A DNA stretch of 64,000 nt, taken from NCBI GenBank assembly GCA_958431815.1, contig CAUASB010000005.1, forward strand, positions 1 through 64,000, read 5' to 3'. The notes under the pieces were generated by a model. It was not told where the DNA came from. It made no database searches and saw only the letters and a list, made by a program, of their open reading frames with translations. The stretch comes from an uncultured Eggerthella sp. Lineage in GTDB: Bacteria; Actinomycetota; Coriobacteriia; Coriobacteriales; Eggerthellaceae. Position numbers and translations under genes: made by a program. This document shows positions 35,170-44,413 of this stretch, piece after piece. Within the stretch, counting starts at the first letter, position 1. Each line of letters begins with the position of its first letter.

Positions 35170-36666
35170 ATGGCGTTTCGTTCTTTTTCGGTGCAAAGCG
35201 CAACCATCCGCGGAGTCGAAGCCGTTCCGGTTTCGGTTGAGGTGGTGGTGTCGAATGGCTTACCTGGCTTTGCCATTGTGGGTATGGCCGATGCCGCCAT
35301 TCAAGAATCACGCGAGCGTGTCAAGGCGGCTCTGCGCTCAAGCGGGTTCGTCATGCCCACGGAGAAAATCGTGGTGAACCTGGCTCCAGGCGCCTTACGT
35401 AAAACGGGGTCGGGATTCGATTTGCCCATTGCCTTGGGGATCTTGGCGGCAACGGGGCAAATCGATCCGGCTCCTTTGGAAAGCGCTTTGGTGGTAGGGG
35501 AGCTTTCCCTAGGTGGCGGCGTCCGATGTGCGGCAGGCATGCTGGCGTTTCAGCGCTGTGCCGCAACGCTCGGTCTTGACCTGATCACGGGCGTCCCCGA
35601 AGAGGGGATCGTCCAGCTTGAAGGGCTTACCTGCAAATTGCTCGAGCGACTTTCCCATATTCGGGCACCTCGTTTCGCTTCTGCTCCAACGCTTGCCCTG
35701 CCTGATTACTCCCAGGTGGGCGATTACTCGGAGGTGTTGGGGCATGAAATGGCAAAGCGCGCCTTGCAGGTGGCGGCAGCGGGCGGCCATGGGGTAATCA
35801 TGGTGGGGCCGCCAGGGTCGGGCAAAACCATGCTCGCTCAGCGTTTCGGGAGCATCCTGCCCGAGCTGAGCGAGCAGGAACGGCTTGAGTCGGCCCTTAT
35901 CCATTCAGTGGTTGGCGAAGAAGTCGCGGGCATCCTTTCGGGTGCCCGGCCGTTTCGCAGTCCGCATCACAGCGCCACGGCAGCGGGCCTTGTTGGGGGA
36001 GGCTCGCCGCCGCGTCCGGGGGAAGCGTCGCTCGCCCATAATGGAGTGCTGTTCTTGGACGAGATGTCGGAGTTCAAGGCTTCGGTGCTGCAAACGTTGC
36101 GACAGCCCTTGGAAGGCGGCAGCGTTACGCTCACGCGTGCCGACGGCACGTATTCCTTCCCGGCGCGGTTCCAGCTTTTGGCGGCAACGAATCCGTGTCC
36201 GTGCGGCTATTTCGGCGATCCAACGGGACGTTGCAAATGCCAGCCTGCGGCTGTGCAGACGTATCAGAACCGAATCGGCGGCCCCTTGCTTGATCGCATC
36301 GACATCCGCATCGACGTGTGGCGCAGTGACAGCAGGGAATTGCTGGGCGAGAGCGAAGGGAAAAGCTCGGCAGAGCTTCGCGAGGGCGTTGAGCGGGCGC
36401 GTGCCTTCGCGAATGCCAGGAATCGTACGTGCGGTTCGAAGGCAGGTAAGAGCATGAAGCAGCTCAAAGAGGCCTGCGCGTTTTCCGCGAAGACCGAAGA
36501 GTTCTTCCTTAGTTTGGCGGAAAGCAGGGAGCTGAGCGCACGTGCCCTGGCGAAAACGTTGCTCCTGTCGCGCACGATCGCCGACATCGAGGAACAAGAG
36601 CAGGTACAGAGCGCCCATGTTGCAGAGGCTTTCGGGCTTCGTTTCGGAGGGGGATTGAAATGGTAG
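35170..36666 (+). CDS. comM: ComM/YifB family AAA+ ATPase (Mg-chelatase-like)
   Basis: The 498-residue protein begins MAFRSFSVQSATIRGVEA and has the family N-terminal domain with LPGFAIVGMADAAIQESRER. The AAA+ core has Walker A GPPGSGKTM, GARPFRSPHHSAT and Walker B LFLDEMSEF. A Cys-rich turn (NPCPCGYFGDPTGRCKC) and a C-terminal Mg_chelatase domain follow. In Gram-negative bacteria ComM is a branch-migration helicase in transformation. It precedes dprA, which favours a DNA-uptake role, but no other competence genes are here. Confidence 0.93.
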   Translation: MAFRSFSVQSATIRGVEAVPVSVEVVVSNGLPGFAIVGMADAAIQESRERVKAALRSSGFVMPTEKIVVNLAPGALRKTGSGFDLPIALGILAATGQIDPAPLESALVVGELSLGGGVRCAAGMLAFQRCAATLGLDLITGVPEEGIVQLEGLTCKLLERLSHIRAPRFASAPTLALPDYSQVGDYSEVLGHEMAKRALQVAAAGGHGVIMVGPPGSGKTMLAQRFGSILPELSEQERLESALIHSVVGEEVAGILSGARPFRSPHHSATAAGLVGGGSPPRPGEASLAHNGVLFLDEMSEFKASVLQTLRQPLEGGSVTLTRADGTYSFPARFQLLAATNPCPCGYFGDPTGRCKCQPAAVQTYQNRIGGPLLDRIDIRIDVWRSDSRELLGESEGKSSAELREGVERARAFANARNRTCGSKAGKSMKQLKEACAFSAKTEEFFLSLAESRELSARALAKTLLLSRTIADIEEQEQVQSAHVAEAFGLRFGGGLKW

Positions 36667-37670
36667 GGGAACCAACGACAAACCAGGCAAAGCGCCTGCA
36701 CAAGGCGCGCTACTCCACTATTCCCGTGGTGAAGATGAAGGGCCCGCGCTACACCCTTCGCAAGGGGGCAAGTGGGTATCCCGATTCCTTGATGGGGATA
36801 CCCGACCCGCCTGAAACGCTGTACGTGGTGGGCAACCTCGATGCCTTAAGGGATGGCCTTGCCGTGGTTGGGGCACGCAAAGCCACGCCCTATGGCGCTT
36901 CGGCTGCTGGGAAGTTTTCCGGTTTGGCAGCGGCAAAGGGCGTGCCCGTCGTTTCCGGCGGAGCCCTTGGCTGCGATTCGCAGGCGCATAGGGGAGCGCT
37001 TGCCGCCGGTGGTGAAACGGTTGCTGTGCTGGGCGGCGGCTGCGACGTTCCTTACCCAGCGCGCAATGCCGAGCTGTTTCAGGAAATCATCGACAAAGGC
37101 GGAGCGGTGGTGTCGGAGCATGATTGGGAGTTCCCTCCGCTGCCCTACACGTTCCGGGCTCGTAACCGCATCATTGCCGGGTTGGCGCGCGCTACGTTGA
37201 TCGTCGAGGCAGGGCTGCCTTCGGGCACGTTTTCCACTGCCGACGAGGCATTGGCGGCCAACCGTGAGGTGTTAGTGGTTCCCGGGCCCATAACCTCGCC
37301 TACCTCGTTGGGCGCCAACCGGCTTATTTACCAAGGTGCCACGCCCATTATCGATGAGGAAACGTTCGAAGATGCGCTGTTCGGGCTGTTCGGCTGCCTG
37401 CGTAGGGAAGACCTGCGCGAAGAAGCGTGCAAAGGCGGGGTTCAAGTCGGTCCGTTGGCTGGCAGCCGCGAGGATGACGAGCCGCTGCTTATTGCGCTTT
37501 GCGCCAACCCTATGAGGGTAGAGCAAATGCTGGCGCTTCCTTGGGAAGAAGTGCTTTGGAAGTCGTCGGGCGATGTGCTTACCTGGATCATGCTGAAGTT
37601 GGCATCCTATGAACGCGATGGCTTGGTGACGCGTTTCCCCGATGGAAGGTACGGTCCCGCCAAGCTTTAA
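36660..37670 (+). CDS. dprA: DNA processing protein DprA
   Basis: The 336-residue protein has the Rossmann-like DprA domain: AVVGARKATPYG, VVSGGALGCDSQAHRGAL, AVLGGGCDVPYPARN and PLPYTFRARNRIIAGLA. It loads RecA on incoming single-stranded DNA. The end (residues 260-336) resembles a winged helix. It overlaps comM by 7 bases, so coupling is likely. Confidence 0.94.
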   Translation: MVGEPTTNQAKRLHKARYSTIPVVKMKGPRYTLRKGASGYPDSLMGIPDPPETLYVVGNLDALRDGLAVVGARKATPYGASAAGKFSGLAAAKGVPVVSGGALGCDSQAHRGALAAGGETVAVLGGGCDVPYPARNAELFQEIIDKGGAVVSEHDWEFPPLPYTFRARNRIIAGLARATLIVEAGLPSGTFSTADEALAANREVLVVPGPITSPTSLGANRLIYQGATPIIDEETFEDALFGLFGCLRREDLREEACKGGVQVGPLAGSREDDEPLLIALCANPMRVEQMLALPWEEVLWKSSGDVLTWIMLKLASYERDGLVTRFPDGRYGPAKL

Positions 37671-37785
37671 GCGCGTGGGTTGTTGCACGCCGTGCTTTGC
37701 TCCTTTTTGCGAACTTGGTTGGAGAAAAGCAGGTGCTAGGCGAATGCCGCAGGGCAATGGGCTTGTCTCGGGTATAGTTTCTGCC

Positions 37786-39192
37786 ATGGATACGAAAACA
37801 GTAGATATCATCGGGGCGGGCCTTGCGGGAACCGAGGCCGCCCTTCAGCTTGCGCAGCGCGGCATTGCGGTGCGTTTATTCGAGATGCGCCCTTTGGTGC
37901 AAACCGATGTTCACCGCAGCGGCAATGCGGCGGAATTGGTGTGCTCCAATTCGCTTAAATCAACCAAGCCCGACAGCGCTGCGGGCATGTTGAAACATGA
38001 GCTTGCGGTTTTGGGCTCACATCTTATTGCGTTTGCAAACGAAACGAGGGTTGCGGCAGGTGGCGCGCTTGCCGTCGACCGCGACTTGTTCTCGGGGCGG
38101 GCGACCGAGGCGCTCGAGGAAAGTCTCTTGATTACCCGCGTCAACGCCGAAGTGGTTGGTTTGGGCCCAGCAGGCGAAGTGCTTGTTGCCGATAAGGACG
38201 GGGGCGCTCATGCGCCTTTCGGTCCTGCCGATGCCGTGGTGGTTGCCTCAGGGCCGCTTACGTCCGACAGGCTCGCTTCTTTCATGCAGGGGCTTACCGG
38301 ACAAGATCATCTTGCCTTCTATGATGCGGCCGCCCCTGTGGTGATGGCCGATTCGCTCGATAGGAGCAAGGTATTCAGCCAGAGCCGGTACGAGGACGGC
38401 GGCGGGGATTACCTGAATGCACCGTTCAACAAGGAAGAGTACGAGCACTTCATGGAAGAGCTGGTTGGCGCTGAAAGGGTTATCAAGCGCGAATTCGAGA
38501 CAACTGACCTGTTCCAGGCGTGCCAGCCCATAGAGGAAATCGCCCGCCGCGGTTTCGATGCGCCTCGTTTTGGGCCTTTGAAGCCGGTAGGGCTTACCGA
38601 TCCTGCAACGGGCAGGCGTCCTTGGGCGGTGGTGCAGCTGCGCGCCGAAGATGCCCATGGGCAGAGCTTCAACCTGGTTGGTTTTCAAACGAATCTGACA
38701 TTTCCTGAGCAAAAGCGTGTGTTCCGTATGATCCCCGGCTTGGAAAACGCTGAGTTTGCCCGCTATGGCGTGATGCACCGCAATTCCTTCATCGATGCGC
38801 CTCATCTGCTTGATCGTACGCTTCGTCTTCGAAGCGATGCGGCAGCTGCTTTTGGCACGCCTGTTTTCGTGGCGGGTCAGTTCGGTGGGACGGAGGGCTA
38901 CTGCGAGGCAATAGCGTCGGGCCTTTATGCTGCTTTAGGCGTGTCTGCCTTGTTGAAGGGCGAAGAGCCTCCGATGCTTCCCGAGGAAACGGCGTTCGGC
39001 GCGCTTATTGCCTATGCGACGAACCCTGAAACGATCGATTACCAGCCTATGCATGTTAACTTCGGCATCATGGCACCCTTTGTGCCGAAGATCAGGAACA
39101 AGCGGGAACGTTATGCTGCCTACGCAGGCCGCGGTGATGAGGCGCTGCAAAAGTATGTTGGCCAGCTGCAGGAAAAGGGCCTGATTGCTTGA
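37786..39192 (+). CDS. trmFO: Folate-dependent tRNA uridine-54 methyltransferase TrmFO
   Basis: The 468-residue flavoprotein makes m5U54 in tRNA using methylene-tetrahydrofolate. The FAD motif GAGLAGTEAALQLAQRG is at the N-terminus; ELVCSNSLKSTKPDSAAGML and QFGGTEGYCEAIASGLYAA are family signatures. ATG 37786 starts MDTKTVDIIGAG. It is followed by xerC with a one-base overlap, a common order in Gram-positive genomes. Confidence 0.95.
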   Translation: MDTKTVDIIGAGLAGTEAALQLAQRGIAVRLFEMRPLVQTDVHRSGNAAELVCSNSLKSTKPDSAAGMLKHELAVLGSHLIAFANETRVAAGGALAVDRDLFSGRATEALEESLLITRVNAEVVGLGPAGEVLVADKDGGAHAPFGPADAVVVASGPLTSDRLASFMQGLTGQDHLAFYDAAAPVVMADSLDRSKVFSQSRYEDGGGDYLNAPFNKEEYEHFMEELVGAERVIKREFETTDLFQACQPIEEIARRGFDAPRFGPLKPVGLTDPATGRRPWAVVQLRAEDAHGQSFNLVGFQTNLTFPEQKRVFRMIPGLENAEFARYGVMHRNSFIDAPHLLDRTLRLRSDAAAAFGTPVFVAGQFGGTEGYCEAIASGLYAALGVSALLKGEEPPMLPEETAFGALIAYATNPETIDYQPMHVNFGIMAPFVPKIRNKRERYAAYAGRGDEALQKYVGQLQEKGLIA

Positions 39193-40259
39193 TGCTGCCT
39201 GAAGGCGATATTCCCAGCAGGGCAGGGCGCGCCAAGAAGGCCGTGCCGGAAAGCGCGTCTTGCGTTGAAGCCTCCAATGCGTTGGGGAGTACGTTACGCA
39301 CGAAAGCCCTCGGTACGCGTGAAGGCACGCCTTGCGCCAAGTCGGCCGGGGGTGTGCCCTGCGCTGATTCGATAGAGGGATTCTGCCGCTTTCTTGGCGC
39401 GGAGCGCAATGCGTCGGCGGAAACCGTGCGGGCGTACCGAGCGGACGTGTGCGATTACGCGCGTTGGTGTGCGCGTTGCGACGTGTCGCCGCTTTCTGCC
39501 AGTCACCGAGAGGTGCGCCGTTATCTTGCCTACCTTGACCAAGCGGGCTATTCCCGCAGAACAGTGAACCGGCATCTGAGCTCGGTGAAGGCGTTCTATC
39601 GCTGGCTGGTAGCTTCGGGCCGTATGCCCTCGAGCCCTGCCGAGGTAATTCAGGGACCCAAGCAGGGCAGGGCCCTTCCCCGTGCCATACGGCGTAGCGA
39701 TATGGAAAAGCTGCTCTCGGTGACGTTTCAAGGGAAGAGCCCCGACCAAATCACGCCGATCGACATGCGCAACCAGGCATTGCTCGAGCTGCTCTATGCT
39801 GCGGGGCTGCGCGTTTCAGAGGCTTCGGGCTTGCTCTGCACCCAGGTGTTGCTGGACGAGTCGATGCTCCGCGTGGTGGGCAAGGGCTCGAAGGAACGCA
39901 TCGTTCCCTTGCACGAAACAGCGTGCAAGGCTTTGGGCTACTATCTCAACGAAGCGCGTCCTTGTTTGCTGAGGGAGCCAAGCCCTTATGTGTTTCTTTC
40001 CTCGAGGGGCAACAGGATGAGCGCCAATGCCATCCGGCTGGTGTTCAAGCAAGCCTTGGCGGCGGCTGGCTTGGACAGCACGTTGAGCCCCCATGCCATG
40101 CGCCATTCGTTTGCCACCGATTTGCTGGCGGGGGGCGCCGATTTGCGAAGCGTGCAGGAGATGTTGGGGCATGCGAGCCTTTCTACCACCCAGATTTACA
40201 CGCACATGACCCCCGAGCGTTTGCGGGAGGCCCATCATAAGGCGCATCCCCGAGGGTGA
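39192..40259 (+). CDS. xerC: Tyrosine recombinase XerC-like
   Basis: The 355-residue protein has the catalytic tyrosine recombinase set: Arg in AAGLRVSEASGL, HAMRHSFATDLL, GHASLSTTQIYTH with the His and nucleophile Tyr. A SAM-like N-terminal domain lies at about 60-150. An extra 60 residues before that are low in structure and unlike usual XerC (about 300 residues). The start at 39192 overlaps the trmFO stop (TGATG). The trmFO-xerC order argues for chromosome dimer resolution rather than a phage integrase. Confidence 0.9.
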   Translation: MLPEGDIPSRAGRAKKAVPESASCVEASNALGSTLRTKALGTREGTPCAKSAGGVPCADSIEGFCRFLGAERNASAETVRAYRADVCDYARWCARCDVSPLSASHREVRRYLAYLDQAGYSRRTVNRHLSSVKAFYRWLVASGRMPSSPAEVIQGPKQGRALPRAIRRSDMEKLLSVTFQGKSPDQITPIDMRNQALLELLYAAGLRVSEASGLLCTQVLLDESMLRVVGKGSKERIVPLHETACKALGYYLNEARPCLLREPSPYVFLSSRGNRMSANAIRLVFKQALAAAGLDSTLSPHAMRHSFATDLLAGGADLRSVQEMLGHASLSTTQIYTHMTPERLREAHHKAHPRG

Positions 40260-40270
40260 TTGTGGAGGTG

Positions 40271-40300
40271 CTGCACGTTAGGCTGGCAGTGCGGTAGAAT
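40271..40300 (+). promoter_or_regulatory. Candidate uvrA promoter
   Basis: CTGCAC (40271-40276) and TAGAAT (40295-40300) are 18 bases apart, 34 bases before the uvrA start. TAGAAT boxes recur before several genes in the window. Confidence 0.4.
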
Positions 40301-40333
40301 CAAATGCTACGAAAAAAGAGGAAGAGGCCAGCA

Positions 40334-43234
40334 ATGGGGCAGAGCTCTATCGTTATCAAAGGTGCACGTGAGCATAATCTGAAGAACGTCGATGTCGAAA
40401 TCCCGCGCGACAAGCTTGTTGTTATCACGGGGCTTTCGGGTTCCGGCAAAAGCTCTTTGGCCTTCGACACCATCTACGCTGAAGGCCAGCGCCGCTACGT
40501 TGAAAGCCTTTCCAGCTATGCCCGTCAGTTCTTGGGCCAGATGAGCAAGCCCGACCTCGACTCCATCGACGGCCTTTCCCCGGCCGTTTCCATCGATCAG
40601 AAAACCACGAGCAAAAACCCTCGATCCACGGTTGGCACGGTAACAGAAATCTACGATTACCTGCGCCTTCTGTTTGCACGTGTGGGCGTACCCCACTGCC
40701 CTGAGTGCGGCCGCGAGATCAAGTCGCAGACCACCGACCAGGTTACCGACGATGTCCTGGCGTTGGGCGAAGGCGAGCGTGCCCTTATCATGGCGCCTGT
40801 TATCGCAGGCCGCAAAGGCGAGTTCACCAAGCTCTTCCAAGATTTGCAGAAGGAGGGCTTTTCCCGTGTGCGCATCGACGGCGAGGTGACGAAGCTCGGC
40901 GGCGAGCCGGTAGTGCTGAACAAGAAGATCAAGCATTTCATCGAAGTGGTGGTCGACCGTGTTGTGCTGAAGGAAAGCGCGCGCGGCCGCATTGCCCAGG
41001 CAGTGGAAATGGCCTGTCAGCTTGCGGAGGGCCGCGTGCTGGTGAAGATCATGGAAAAGGGCGCAGAGAGCGCCGATGTGGCAACCTCTTCGGGTGCCAC
41101 CGGCGGCTTGGCGCAGGGCGAGCATCTGTTCTCGCTTGCCTTGGCATGCCCTGAGCATGGCCACTCCATGACCGAACTGCAGCCGCGCGACTTCTCGTTC
41201 AACGCGCCGTACGGCGCCTGCCCCGACTGTTTGGGCATCGGCAGCCGCGAGGAAGTCGATCCGAGCCTGGTGGTACCCGATAAAACGCTTTCGCTTTCCG
41301 AGGGAGCTGTGGCGCCGTTTCGCACGGGCAACTACTATCCGCAGGTTATGCGCGCCGTGCTGGAGCACTACGGGGTAAGCCCGGACACCCCCTGGGAAGA
41401 CATTCCGAAGAAGATTCAGAAGATCATGATGGAAGGCGCGCCTGGCGAGAAGATCCGCGTCGACTACGTGACCGTCGACGGTCGTGAAACCTATTGGTTC
41501 ATCGAGTGGGAAGGCATCTGCGAGGCGGTTATGCACCGCTACAAAGAGGCAACGTCTGACCGTCAGCGTCAGAAATACGAGCAGTATTTTTCCATCATCC
41601 CGTGCGCAACGTGCGGCGGCAAGCGACTGAACCCGCAGATTCTGGCGGTAACCGTTGCCGGCAAGAACATCCACGAGGTATGCGAGATGTCGTCGCGCGA
41701 TTCGCTTGCCTTCTTCGAGGGCTTGAGCTTTGCCGATGCACAGGCGACCATTGCCGTTCCCATCGTGAAAGAGATAAAGACGCGCTTGCGTTTCCTTGTT
41801 GATGTGGGTCTTGACTACCTGACGCTCGAGCGCGCCACGGCAACGCTTTCCGGCGGCGAGGCGCAGCGCATCCGCCTGGCAACGCAGATCGGCGCGGGCC
41901 TTATGGGCGTGCTCTATATTTTGGACGAGCCTTCCATTGGCTTGCACCAGCGTGACAACGAGCGTCTTATCGGCACGCTTGAGCACCTGCGTGACTTGGG
42001 CAATACCGTGGTGGTGGTCGAGCACGACGAGGACACCATCCGCAGCGCCGACTACGTTATCGACATGGGACCGGGCGCTGGCGAGCTGGGCGGCGAAGTG
42101 GTTGCTGCCGGCACGCCCGAAGAAATCATGAAGGTGGAAGGATCGCTCACCGCGCAGTACTTAAGCGGGCGCAAATGCGTGCCCATTCCCGCTGAGCGCC
42201 GTCATCCGCGCCGTGGCTCCATCCAGCTTAAGGGCGCCTGCGAGAACAACCTGAAAAAGGTGGACCTCACCGTTCCCCTGGGCACGCTTACGCTTATCAC
42301 AGGCGTTTCGGGCTCGGGTAAAAGCTCGCTTATCACCGATACCCTGGCTCCTGCGCTTGCCAACCGTGTGAACCATGCCCACCGCAAGACGGGCGAGTAT
42401 CGCCGCCTTTTGGGTGCCGAGCGCATCGACAAGGTGATCAACATCGACCAGAGCCCCATCGGCCGCACGCCGCGTTCCAACCCGGCTACCTACATCGGCC
42501 TGTGGGACGACATCCGTGCGCTGTTCGCTTCCACGCCTGAAGCCAAGGTGCGCGGTTACGCGCCCGGGCGCTTCTCGTTCAACGTTGCAGGTGGCCGCTG
42601 CGAGGCCTGCAAGGGCGATGGCCAGAAGAAGATCGAAATGCACTTTTTGCCCGATGTGTACGTGGACTGCGAGGTGTGCCAGGGCAAGCGCTACAACCGT
42701 GAAACGCTCGAAGTAACGTATCGTGGCAAGAACGTCTACGACGTGCTTGACATGACGGTCGATGAGGCGCGCAGCTTCTTCTCGAAGATCCCCGGGCTTG
42801 CCCGCAAGCTCGACACGTTGCACGACGTTGGCCTGGGCTACATTCGCTTAGGGCAGCCCGCAACCACGCTTTCCGGCGGCGAAGCCCAGCGCGTGAAGCT
42901 GGCTAGCGAGCTTCAGCGTCGCCAAACCGGTAAGACGTTCTACATCTTGGACGAGCCCACCACGGGCCTTCACTTCGATGACGTGCGTCAACTTCTAGAA
43001 GTGCTGCAGCGTTTAGTTGACGCGGGGAGCACTGTGCTGGTTATTGAGCACAACCTGGACATCATCAAGGCAGCCGACTATATCGTCGACTTGGGCCCCG
43101 AGGGCGGCGACCGCGGCGGCACCATCGTTGCCAGCGGCACCCCGGAAGAGGTTGCCGCCGTGCCCGAGAGCCATACGGGTCGCTTCCTTGCGCGCATTTT
43201 CGCCAAGGAAAAGCGCGATAAGGACGCCTGTTAA
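40334..43234 (+). CDS. uvrA: Excinuclease ABC subunit A
   Basis: The 966-residue ATPase recognises damaged DNA with UvrB. Two ABC modules have Walker [10 protein letters not shown] and GVSGSGKSS; signature LSGGEAQR occurs twice, and Walker B motifs are [13 protein letters not shown] and [13 protein letters not shown]. Zinc modules are seen around [16 protein letters not shown] and CEACKGDGQ with [10 protein letters not shown]. The ATG at 40334 fits the family N-terminus ([19 protein letters not shown]). It is cytosolic. Confidence 0.97.
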   Translation: MGQSSIVIKGAREHNLKNVDVEIPRDKLVVITGLSGSGKSSLAFDTIYAEGQRRYVESLSSYARQFLGQMSKPDLDSIDGLSPAVSIDQKTTSKNPRSTVGTVTEIYDYLRLLFARVGVPHCPECGREIKSQTTDQVTDDVLALGEGERALIMAPVIAGRKGEFTKLFQDLQKEGFSRVRIDGEVTKLGGEPVVLNKKIKHFIEVVVDRVVLKESARGRIAQAVEMACQLAEGRVLVKIMEKGAESADVATSSGATGGLAQGEHLFSLALACPEHGHSMTELQPRDFSFNAPYGACPDCLGIGSREEVDPSLVVPDKTLSLSEGAVAPFRTGNYYPQVMRAVLEHYGVSPDTPWEDIPKKIQKIMMEGAPGEKIRVDYVTVDGRETYWFIEWEGICEAVMHRYKEATSDRQRQKYEQYFSIIPCATCGGKRLNPQILAVTVAGKNIHEVCEMSSRDSLAFFEGLSFADAQATIAVPIVKEIKTRLRFLVDVGLDYLTLERATATLSGGEAQRIRLATQIGAGLMGVLYILDEPSIGLHQRDNERLIGTLEHLRDLGNTVVVVEHDEDTIRSADYVIDMGPGAGELGGEVVAAGTPEEIMKVEGSLTAQYLSGRKCVPIPAERRHPRRGSIQLKGACENNLKKVDLTVPLGTLTLITGVSGSGKSSLITDTLAPALANRVNHAHRKTGEYRRLLGAERIDKVINIDQSPIGRTPRSNPATYIGLWDDIRALFASTPEAKVRGYAPGRFSFNVAGGRCEACKGDGQKKIEMHFLPDVYVDCEVCQGKRYNRETLEVTYRGKNVYDVLDMTVDEARSFFSKIPGLARKLDTLHDVGLGYIRLGQPATTLSGGEAQRVKLASELQRRQTGKTFYILDEPTTGLHFDDVRQLLEVLQRLVDAGSTVLVIEHNLDIIKAADYIVDLGPEGGDRGGTIVASGTPEEVAAVPESHTGRFLARIFAKEKRDKDAC

Positions 43235-43257
43235 CAGGCTTTACGGTCGGGGTTTCC

Positions 43258-44025
43258 ATGAAGAAGATATCGCGTGAAAAAGCCGCTTTGGTGGTGTTCA
43301 TCGTGTTGGGGCTTTCTGCCTTGGGCATCGTTATCGCCTACATCTGCACGCTGGGCCATTCGCTCAACGTGGCGGCAAGCTCCATCGACGATGCCGCCGG
43401 CAGCTTGGACGGCTATACCGCGCTGGTCTACGATGGCACAGCGGAAAGTCGTCGCGAATCGGTGGTCGACACGGCAGGCGCGCAAGACGGCAAGCTGGCA
43501 TCGCGCTCGTTGAACAAGCAGTCAACGCAGAAAACCGTCGAAAAGAAAGACGAGATCAGCGCTTCGCAGGCGTCTGACGCCGCAAAAGAAGGGGAGGGCA
43601 ACGACGCCGTGTCGCTGTTCTCCTTGCGCTGCTCGTACGTGGAAAAACAAGCGCGCGTTGTGGTGGTGGACGTGGAAAATCCCAGCCGCTACAACGAGCG
43701 AACGGTGGTGCGCGCCAATGGGCGCACGTTCGGGTTCGTGTCGATCGATGAGGTAACGGCGCAGGAAAGTTACCTGGCCAAACGCATCGCCGACTATAAG
43801 AAGCTCGGCGTCGACCTGGTGGTATGCGTGACGAAGGACCTCTCGCTTTTAAAGGACTATTCGGGCGCTGCCATCGTTATCTCCACGCAGGACGAGGGCC
43901 TGTCCCCGCATGGTGCCCTGGTAAAGGGCGTGTTCTACGATGATGCCGCCCTGAAGGGGCAAGTGGGAACCATCTTGGTTTCCCCCTCGCGCACCATTAC
44001 CGCTAAAGACGTTTCCTCGCTGTAA
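43258..44025 (+). CDS. Membrane-anchored protein of unknown function
   Basis: The 255-residue protein has one hydrophobic segment at about 10-30 after a short basic start (MKKISREK), so it is probably an anchored or secreted protein. Residues 50-120 are polar and low in complexity. The part from 115 on looks globular, with alternating hydrophobic strands (ARVVVVDVENPSRYNE, GVDLVVCVTKDLSLLKDYSG, HGALVKGVFYDD). This part faintly resembles phosphoesterase-like folds of the poly-glutamate (CapA) type, but without clear metal motifs. I do not recognise the family. It follows uvrA by 23 bases and may be in the same transcript. Confidence 0.7.
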   Translation: MKKISREKAALVVFIVLGLSALGIVIAYICTLGHSLNVAASSIDDAAGSLDGYTALVYDGTAESRRESVVDTAGAQDGKLASRSLNKQSTQKTVEKKDEISASQASDAAKEGEGNDAVSLFSLRCSYVEKQARVVVVDVENPSRYNERTVVRANGRTFGFVSIDEVTAQESYLAKRIADYKKLGVDLVVCVTKDLSLLKDYSGAAIVISTQDEGLSPHGALVKGVFYDDAALKGQVGTILVSPSRTITAKDVSSL

Positions 44026-44212
44026 GGCTTCGGGGCTAGGGTGACGTTTGCCACTGCTTCTGCGGCGGATTTTGCTCCTGAAGAGCGCTATTGGGCGGCA
44101 GCTATGCACAAGGCATCTGAACAGGTGCGCCCTGCGTGTTCGGTTTGAGGTTGGGCGGGTGCGTTCGGCTGCGGAAGATTCGTGCACCTTTCTGCGATTT
44201 TTGCATTGTGAG

Positions 44213-44240
44213 TTACAAGAGCAAAGTGATTTGCTATCAT
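44213..44240 (+). promoter_or_regulatory. Candidate promoter for tRNA-Leu and tig
   Basis: TTACAA (44213-44218) and TATCAT (44235-44240) are 16 bases apart, about 48 bases before the tRNA. Between the preceding gene's stop (44025) and this point no gene is seen. Confidence 0.45.
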
Positions 44241-44287
44241 AGCGAAGTTGTCGCCCTGGACGGGTGGCAAACGTCGCGTACCAAAAA

Positions 44288-44373
44288 GCGGGTGTGGCGG
44301 AATTGGCAGACGCGCCAGGTTTAGGTTCTGGTGGGTAACCCCCGTGAAGGTTCAAGTCCTTTCACCCGCACCA
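44288..44373 (+). tRNA. tRNA-Leu (anticodon TAG)
   Basis: The 86-base gene has a perfect 7-bp acceptor stem (GCGGGTG with CACCCGC) and an encoded ACCA end. The anticodon arm CCAGG-loop-TCTGG has TAG at 44322-44324, reading CUA and other CUN codons. The variable arm is long (GGTGGGTAACCCCCGT region), as expected for a class II tRNA. GGTTCAAGTCC is the T arm. There is no terminator before tig, 40 bases downstream. Confidence 0.95.
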
Positions 44374-44413
44374 TCTACGCGATTCAATGTTGTACCCAAG
44401 AAGGAGTTTATTC

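Noticed and set aside
39192..40259. Phage or island integrase
   Set aside because: The recombinase sits in the conserved trmFO-xerC order, with no tRNA, attachment repeats or phage genes nearby; a XerC role is more likely.
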